A stretch of DNA of 64,000 bases from Diphasiastrum complanatum (Eukaryota > Streptophyta > Lycopodiopsida > Lycopodiales > Lycopodiaceae): positions 17,586,445-17,650,444 of the forward strand of contig CM055113.1 in assembly GCA_029204225.1 (NCBI GenBank), read 5' to 3'. Of this stretch, positions 58,707-64,000 are shown in pieces. The notes under the pieces were generated by a model, which worked only from the letters and a program-made list of their open reading frames with translations, had not been told where the DNA came from and searched no databases. The position numbers and the translations under genes are program-made. Each line of letters opens with the position of its first letter. The stretch's first letter is position 1.

Positions 58707-58853
58707 ATGTCATTGCTAGCAGCTGCACCTATCTACAGGGATCAAAATCAACAAGCATTATCTTGGGATCCTTTTTTGGATGGTTTCGACTACCCATTTG
58801 TCAGCAAACAAGATTATCGAGAATGGTCACCGGACCCATATGGTTATTATTGA
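58707..58853 (+). CDS. Small ORF in the leader of the tRNA-Asp-primed element
   Basis: ATG at 58707 (context AACAATGTC) opens 48 codons ending DPYGYY-stop; an in-frame upstream ATG is at 58659. The product is polar and aromatic-rich (IYRDQNQQAL, DYPFVSKQDYREW) and resembles nothing I recognise. It might be the start of a gag that has lost its remainder, since a polypurine tract follows at 58898. Support is weak. Confidence 0.25.
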   Translation: MSLLAAAPIYRDQNQQALSWDPFLDGFDYPFVSKQDYREWSPDPYGYY

Positions 58854-58897
58854 AAATTTGCATTCAAGCGTCGAAATTGGTGTTGTGGGATCACCAC

Positions 58898-59246
58898 CAG
58901 TTTTGGTGGGGGACACTGTTGGAGGGTTCGCGGATCGCAAGGCAACCCTAACCCTAGTTAATAAATGAGAGGGATTTGGCACCCTACGTGTGTAAGTCCA
59001 ACTCGATGATCACATAGTTATTTGATTAGTTAAAACATAATAAAAGGATTTTAGGCCTTTTTGTGGGAATTAGATATCGCAAGGGCTAATAGACAAGTTA
59101 ATGAATAAAAAAGGGTTCCCACCAAATTTCAAATTTCAAATAATAAGGGAGGTGGAAATTGGCCAATAGGATTTGAGGCCAAGGCCCTAAAATCCACTAT
59201 ATATAGTAGTACTTTGTCATTTATTTTACTTGTGTATTTCAATAAA
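58898..59246 (+). repeat. Polypurine tract and U3-R part of an LTR
   Basis: TTTTGGTGGGGGACAC is followed at 58917 by TGTTGGAGGGTT. A TATA box (CTATATATAG) lies at 59197-59206 and AATAAAG near 59240, in the order expected for U3 then R. The sequence switches to Copia gag at about 59247, so U5 is missing. It does not match the LTR proposed at 57221, so the two ends probably come from different elements. Confidence 0.6.
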
Positions 59247-61290
59247 GCAGGTTGACATCACTTCAAAGCTGCATCTGAGAAAGAAATTCTTTTCACTCAG
59301 AATGTCGAGAAGTGATTCTATTTTGACTCACAAAAATCAATTCAAGACTCTGTTAGAGCAAATGGTAGCAATAGGTTCAGTGATCATAGACTCTAACGTT
59401 GTTATAACCTTATTGTCTAGCTTGCCATCCTCTTATGAAACTAGGTGACGATGATTTCGACTCACCTACAAATGATCTTGGTCAGAGTCATAACTATGCT
59501 GCTACATGAGGAGACTCGAAGGAATGGACCATCATCGTCTTCCATCAACGACTTGCAAGCTTTGTTTTCCAAGAAGAATTCGAAGAAACAACAGAAAAAG
59601 AAGTGTTATGCAAATACTGCAAAAAGATGAATCATGAGATCCAAGACTATCGATTTTTTAAGTTCAACAACAACAAGAAGAAACAGCTAGATCAACAACC
59701 AACGCAAGTATCAATTCAAAGCAGAACGTCGAAGATGATAACGAGCATAATGCCTTCATGGTGAACCATCACCATGTCGAACAAGTTGAGGAATGGTTCC
59801 TCAATTATGAAGTAACGCAACACATGACAAGCCATCCAAGAATGGTTCGGCCTATGGCACCAGGAAATTTGTTTACCACAGAGAAAATATCTCACACATG
59901 ATCGAAGGTGGAGATACTATTAGACTGAATTTTTAGCATAGAAATATATTGTATGTCCCAAATCTAACGACAAATCTATTATCGGTCAGTCAAATTATTG
60001 ACTTAGGACACAATGTAGAGTTCACAACAGAACATACAAGATTCTTAATAAATGTAAGAGAGTTCTTGCACTCGATATGATAGAAGAACATCTCTATAGG
60101 CTTACTCATTGTTACTCTATGAATGATCATGCTTTAAACAACTCAGTATCTATGAATAAAGAATTGATTTGGCATTGTAGACTTGGACACCTTAATCATA
60201 TATTGATTGCTAATATGTTTAAGCATTCTTCAATTTTTTAAATCGATTATCGAACTATCGACCCTTCAGTTCACTAGAGTTGTATCATGGAAAAGCAGTC
60301 TAGAAGGCCATTTAAGTCAAATCAAGAACATATATCTAAATATCTGTTAGACATAGTTCATTCAAGTATCCGTGGCCCAATGTAGACACCATCTTTGCTT
60401 GGTGCAAGATTCTTTATTACATTCATTGATGATTATTTAATAGAACTGTTGTATATTTTATGAAGCACAAATTTGAAGCCTTCTATTTTTTCAAAGTATT
60501 CAAAGAGCATGTTGAGTTGTAGATAGGAGAAATGATCCAAACTATCAGAATCGACAATGGCAATGAATACCTTTCAAATGCATTCAAGGAGTACTTTTGG
60601 ACGCATGGTATCGAACATCAATATACTGCCACATATTTTCCTCAATTGAATGGCTTGGCCAAAAGGAATAATAGGACCTTAGTCGAGTCTACCAAATTCA
60701 TGATCACGCATGCTTCATTGCCCAAATCGTTATGGAAACATGTTGTGTCAACGGTAGCATATATGCAAAATCAATGTAGAACTAAAGGCCTACCTAACAA
60801 CAAGATTCATTATGAAGTTTGGACTGGATCTAGACCTTTATTAAAGTATAAAAAGAGTTTTTTAATGCACTGCCTATGCTCATGTCCCAAATGACACAAA
60901 AAATAAATTAGATGAGCATTCAATCAAAACTATTTTTGCTAGTTATTCTTCCTCAAATGGAATGTATCGATTGTACAATATTATAACATGTAAAATTTTA
61001 ATTAGCAAGGACGTGATTGTCATTGAGGATTAGTTCATTGATTTGAAGGGCAAGAACCAGATCCAGTCTATGAGCTCTTCCTCGACAACTGATGTATATC
61101 AAAATACCATTTCGATTCCTTCAAGTAGTTAGCAATTATGGTCGAATTCAGAGGAATATGAGGAAGCTGCAATTAAGAGTAGCATACGTAGCCGACACAA
61201 AGTTGAATTTTGTTGTCAAAAGCTCCTCCCAGAAGACTGACAAGAATTTGAACTCAACCTATTCGATTCACTAATGAGTTTGCTGACTAT
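59247..61290 (+). pseudogene. Decayed Copia gag-protease-integrase
   Basis: Gag C-terminal half: SKLHLRKKFFSLRMSRSDS, then NQFKTLLEQMVAIGSVIID and LLSSLPSSYET, matching the gag at 38976-39847. The knuckle near 59605 reads CKYCKKMNHEIQDY, with the last Cys changed to Tyr. The protease segment near 59790 reads WFLNYEVTQHMTS: Asn-Tyr-Glu in place of Asp-Ser-Gly, so the catalytic Asp is gone. GAG-pre-integrase (YVPNLTTNLLSVSQIIDLGH, WHCRLGHLNH), integrase with IVHSSIRGPM (first Asp altered to Ser), RIDNGNEYLS near 60550, GLAKRNNRT (Glu altered to Lys) and HASLPKSLWKHVVSTVAY. The integrase tail (DTKNKLDEHSIKTIFASYS) continues to about 61015. RT is absent. More than ten stops; the oldest-looking Copia here. 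Confidence 0.87.
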
Positions 61291-61291
61291 T

Positions 61292-61955
61292 TGATAAAAT
61301 TTTAGTTTAAAGAACAATAATGATTGTACTTAACAATCATAGAGAGGTATTGGTTGCTTAATCAATGGATCTATCAAGTTCTACACTTTAGATCTTGATC
61401 TAGATTCACTACACTTAGATTTTAGCAAGAGCAATGGATCAAAAATTCATAAATTAGTGAAAGCGGCCTCACACGTTTGGAGTACTGTCCACGGTACGGC
61501 CTGCACCTAAAACAACAAGCACTTTGGTTCTTGATAGCAATCATTCATAGAAATCACAATTCTAATGACTAGATCTCACAAAAGTGTAGAATGCAAAATT
61601 CTCATCAATCTCATTAGCAAAATGATGATCCTTTTATGGATCAAGTACATCCACGAGTCCGGTACAGTCTAGCAGGTCTTCACACGTGTGAAGAGTGCCA
61701 CATCACTCAGATCTATCCATTTGATCCATCCTTGATCCTTATCCAAAGTTGACCTTCTAGAATATGGCTAAAGTCCAAAGAGCTAGTCTCCTAGAATATA
61801 GAGATATTCCCTACAAAATAGGATCCAAGGAAAATGGTCAACTCTTATCTTCTAGAACTCTATACACACGTGTGAACATCCACTTGCCATGTGGGAGGAT
61901 TTACTCGTGCACATGCATGGAAAAGCTAATTTCTAGGTGACTAGCCAACTTGACT
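61292..61955 (-). repeat. Second reversed copy of the 54347-type LTR
   Basis: Starts TGATAAAATTTTAG and follows the reverse complement of 54347-55113 to about 61955 (GCCAACTTGACTAAA), missing the outer ~95 bp. Palindromes at 61470 (CACACGTTTG), 61681-61690 and 61865-61874. No primer site beside it. It is in the same orientation as 56609-57210; about 4 kb of unrelated fragments lie between them. Confidence 0.85.
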
Positions 61956-63392
61956 AAATGAAACTTAAGATATGCATATTGAAGATATGTAGATGGAATT
62001 TCCATTAAATTGCACTTGAAAAGTTTGACATTTTCAATTTATAATAGGGTGGCAATTTTCCAATGTTTGAGTTGTGGATTGATAACAAGCTTTTCAATAC
62101 AATGTCTCTAACCACTTCTTTTCCTTATACTCTCTCCAATATTTTACAAAAATGGCTACCAATATGCATGATCAATCTAGTATACCTTATGTTAGTTGGA
62201 ATGTCATAATATATTTTGAAATGACAGAAAGAACAAAAAAATTAGTTTTTTGCCAGAAAAACAAAACAAAACCCATCATATATTTATTTTTTTAGCTCTC
62301 TTTGTTGCACATTGTGTAGCAAGTTGACCATGCAAATGGATTTTGAAGTCCAAGTTATAGTGGTCACACACCTAACCCATGGACGGACCGTCTCCACTCT
62401 GAATCATATCTGACATTGGATTTTATTTCTTAGATATTGGTGGTAATTCTAAAAAATCCTCTTCATATTGTTGTGGCAACTCTTCAACCATTGAGATTTT
62501 GTCAATTGTGCCCCTTGAGGTTTGCTTTTCTCTAGCAATTGAATGATTAGTTCAACTACATGACATACAACCAAAGGATTATGGATAGGTCAATTTATTT
62601 ATCTAAGAATACTAGGGACTAATACTTACATATTTCAAGTCTATATATATGGTAGTTTCCATCCTATCTTCAATATTGAAAAAAAAATGCTCCATTCTCT
62701 TAAACAAGAATTGTCTAGTTATTTTCCGTCAAATACATTAGCAAAAAGGCCTTTGTAACTTCTTTTTGCACTTACTCGAGCTATGGCATGCACTTGGGTC
62801 CATTGAAATATTGTGAGCCATGTGTGCAAAGTATTATCTAAAACTTGTAAGGAATCACTATAGACACATTCTATATGTCGAGGGTTGAATTTCCAATTTG
62901 AACAACAGATTCGTGTTTGCTAAAGCTCGTGTCTTAAAGTTGTGATAGAGGCCAGTCTTTGCTTTGTAAACTACATATATTTCTAAAGACATACTCTTCT
63001 TTGAGGCATGCTTAGTGAGAGGCCTATTTCTACTCTCTCTTCGGAAGGCATTATATATTAAGGCCACATTTAAAGTACAGACCCATGTGTTTGTTGAAGG
63101 ACAGCCCTAATTACATATTTTTGAAGGCTACAAGTGAGGGCAAGCCACCTTCACATTTCTTCTCTCTCTCTCTCTCTCTTCACATTTTTCAGGGCAACAA
63201 AGTGTGGTTGTTCTCCACGTAAGCAGATATGGCAGCATGCAGCACACCTCTAGCAGCTGTTTTCTTGCCATATGCAGTGGCAGTCATCTTCCTTCTTAGG
63301 CAGCGGTTTTCCTCACGCATCACCAGAGCTAGTGGCCAGCAATGGGTTCTTCAATCTACCAACACATTCTTGGTATGTCGCGACATATACCA
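61956..63392 (+). repeat. Probable LTR (or flank) preceding the second tRNA-Asp-type primer site
   Basis: Assigned because a primer site starts at 63397 after CGACATATACCA. It contains TATATATATGG near 62642 and ATTATATATTAAGG near 63049, the second followed by a CT-rich leader. The outer boundary is unknown, and part of this stretch may be ordinary intergenic DNA. Confidence 0.35.
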
Positions 63393-63414
63393 ATTTTGGC
63401 ATCGTTGCCGATGA
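63229..63414 (+). CDS. Short hydrophobic ORF, possible first exon or LTR ORF
   Basis: ATG at 63229 in a good plant context (AGATATGGC), about 175 bp after a TATA-like ATTATATATTAAGG and a CT-rich leader. It encodes a hydrophobic stretch (PLAAVFLPYAVAVIFLL) followed by basic residues, like a signal anchor. GTATGT at 63373, a good splice-donor match, interrupts the frame before it runs into the primer site. The downstream primer site argues that this lies at the end of an LTR, so a real gene is doubtful. Confidence 0.25.
   Translation: MAACSTPLAAVFLPYAVAVIFLLRQRFSSRITRASGQQWVLQSTNTFLVCRDIYQFWHRCR
63397..63414 (+). other. Primer binding site, tRNA-Asp type
   Basis: TGGCATCGTTGCCGATGA, in the same surroundings as the site at 58157 (AATTTTGGC before, GAGCAATGCCAA after). 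Marks the start of the internal region of a second element. Confidence 0.65.
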
Positions 63415-64000
63415 GCAATGCCAAATAGGATGTTCTGTCATTATTCTGATTTTTGTTTCTATTTTTCATATTCACAGGTTACTATTCTAGCTCATCAAGA
63501 ATTTCAGAAAAGGAAGAGTTAAATCTGGGTTTCAACCACTTTCATTTGTCATTCCACTTTTGATTATCTATTTTTGATTTCGTAGAGTTCTTAATCTTAT
63601 CTACAGTTTGTCAAATGTGTTTAGTTCTTGTTATGTACAGTTTGAAGATTTTGTTGTTATGTCCAATAATCTCTTGGTTTTTCGTAAGCAAAATTTAATT
63701 CATGCTTTTCCAAGAGACGGTTTTGTTTTGTTTTGTTTCAATACCTTATTTCTAGGATTTTCAAGCTGAATAAAAGCCTGCTCTAAAGCTATGGTATTGT
63801 CCAAAATGCCGAAGTTGCTGATGCCTTTGCTATTCAAGAATTGTTCATGTTGTCTAGAGACTGTTGCTGACAAATGCTGATTCTTCTGCTAAAAAACAAA
63901 GTTACCTATTGCTGATTTTAAGCAAGTGCTAAACTTTCTATGGAGCTGCATTGTTCATATTCAGTGCCTTAATGACACATACAATTGTTGAAGACAATAC
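63415..64000 (+). other. Leader of the second tRNA-Asp-primed element, running off the window
   Basis: Non-coding, AT-rich. No ORF or known domain before the window ends. Confidence 0.4.

Overview
The window is plant nuclear DNA made almost entirely of LTR retrotransposon sequence. No intact host gene, rRNA or tRNA gene was recognised. The evidence for a plant is the mix of Ty1/Copia polyproteins (integrase before reverse transcriptase) and Ty3/Gypsy polyproteins (reverse transcriptase before integrase), initiator-tRNA-Met primer sites (TGGTATCAGAGC) next to Copia LTR ends, and two tRNA-Asp-type primer sites. Heavy nesting and decay suggest a large repeat-rich genome. The species cannot be told from the sequence.

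Layout. 1-3044: Copia pol relic (+). 3100-3893: Copia gag relic (-) with a TATA box just upstream. 5106-9592: Copia gag-pol (-) with part of a 3' LTR. 9871-11425: Copia pol fragment (+). 12780-15000: degenerate tandem array with a ~180-bp unit. 15000-15245: Gypsy RT scrap (-). 15837-16521: LTR with a long (GA)n. 16870-18335: Copia RT-RNase H (-). 18336-21326: Gypsy protease-RT-RNase H-integrase (+). 22200-28157: a rearranged block with a coiled-coil ORF (-), the Gypsy pol body (+) and an unrecognised ORF (+). 28158-37675: the first half of a Gypsy element (-), split by a nearly complete nested Copia (30492-36644) with two 682-bp LTRs. 37686-40545: Copia gag-integrase (-) with PBS and LTR. 40991-43235: protease, GAG-pre-integrase and RNase H scraps plus an LTR with 52-bp repeats. 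43649-51776: interleaved LTRs and gag fragments. 51777-54342: Copia pol (-). 54347-57210: two LTRs of one family in inverted orientation. 57221-59246: pieces of elements with a tRNA-Asp-type primer site. 59247-61290: decayed Copia (+). 61292-64000: another inverted LTR and the leader of a second tRNA-Asp-primed element.

The most informative structure is at 23972-28157. The minus-strand Gypsy stops in the RT N-terminus at 28158, and the plus-strand Gypsy of the same family starts about eight codons later in the same protein at 23972. The unrecognised ORF at 27534-28157 and the coiled-coil ORF at 22900-23971 end at the same two points. One inversion of about 4.2 kb would explain both. Undone, it gives one Gypsy element in the order gag, protease, RT, RNase H, integrase, then a spacer with its own TATA box, then an extra ORF.

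A second signal is the palindrome CACACGTGTG (G-box core CACGTG). It recurs in the LTRs and leaders of several Copia families at similar places around the TATA box, with variants that look like decay of its central CpG.

All coding entries are dead or partial copies. Coordinates of junctions and LTR ends without a matching partner are estimates to within tens of bases.
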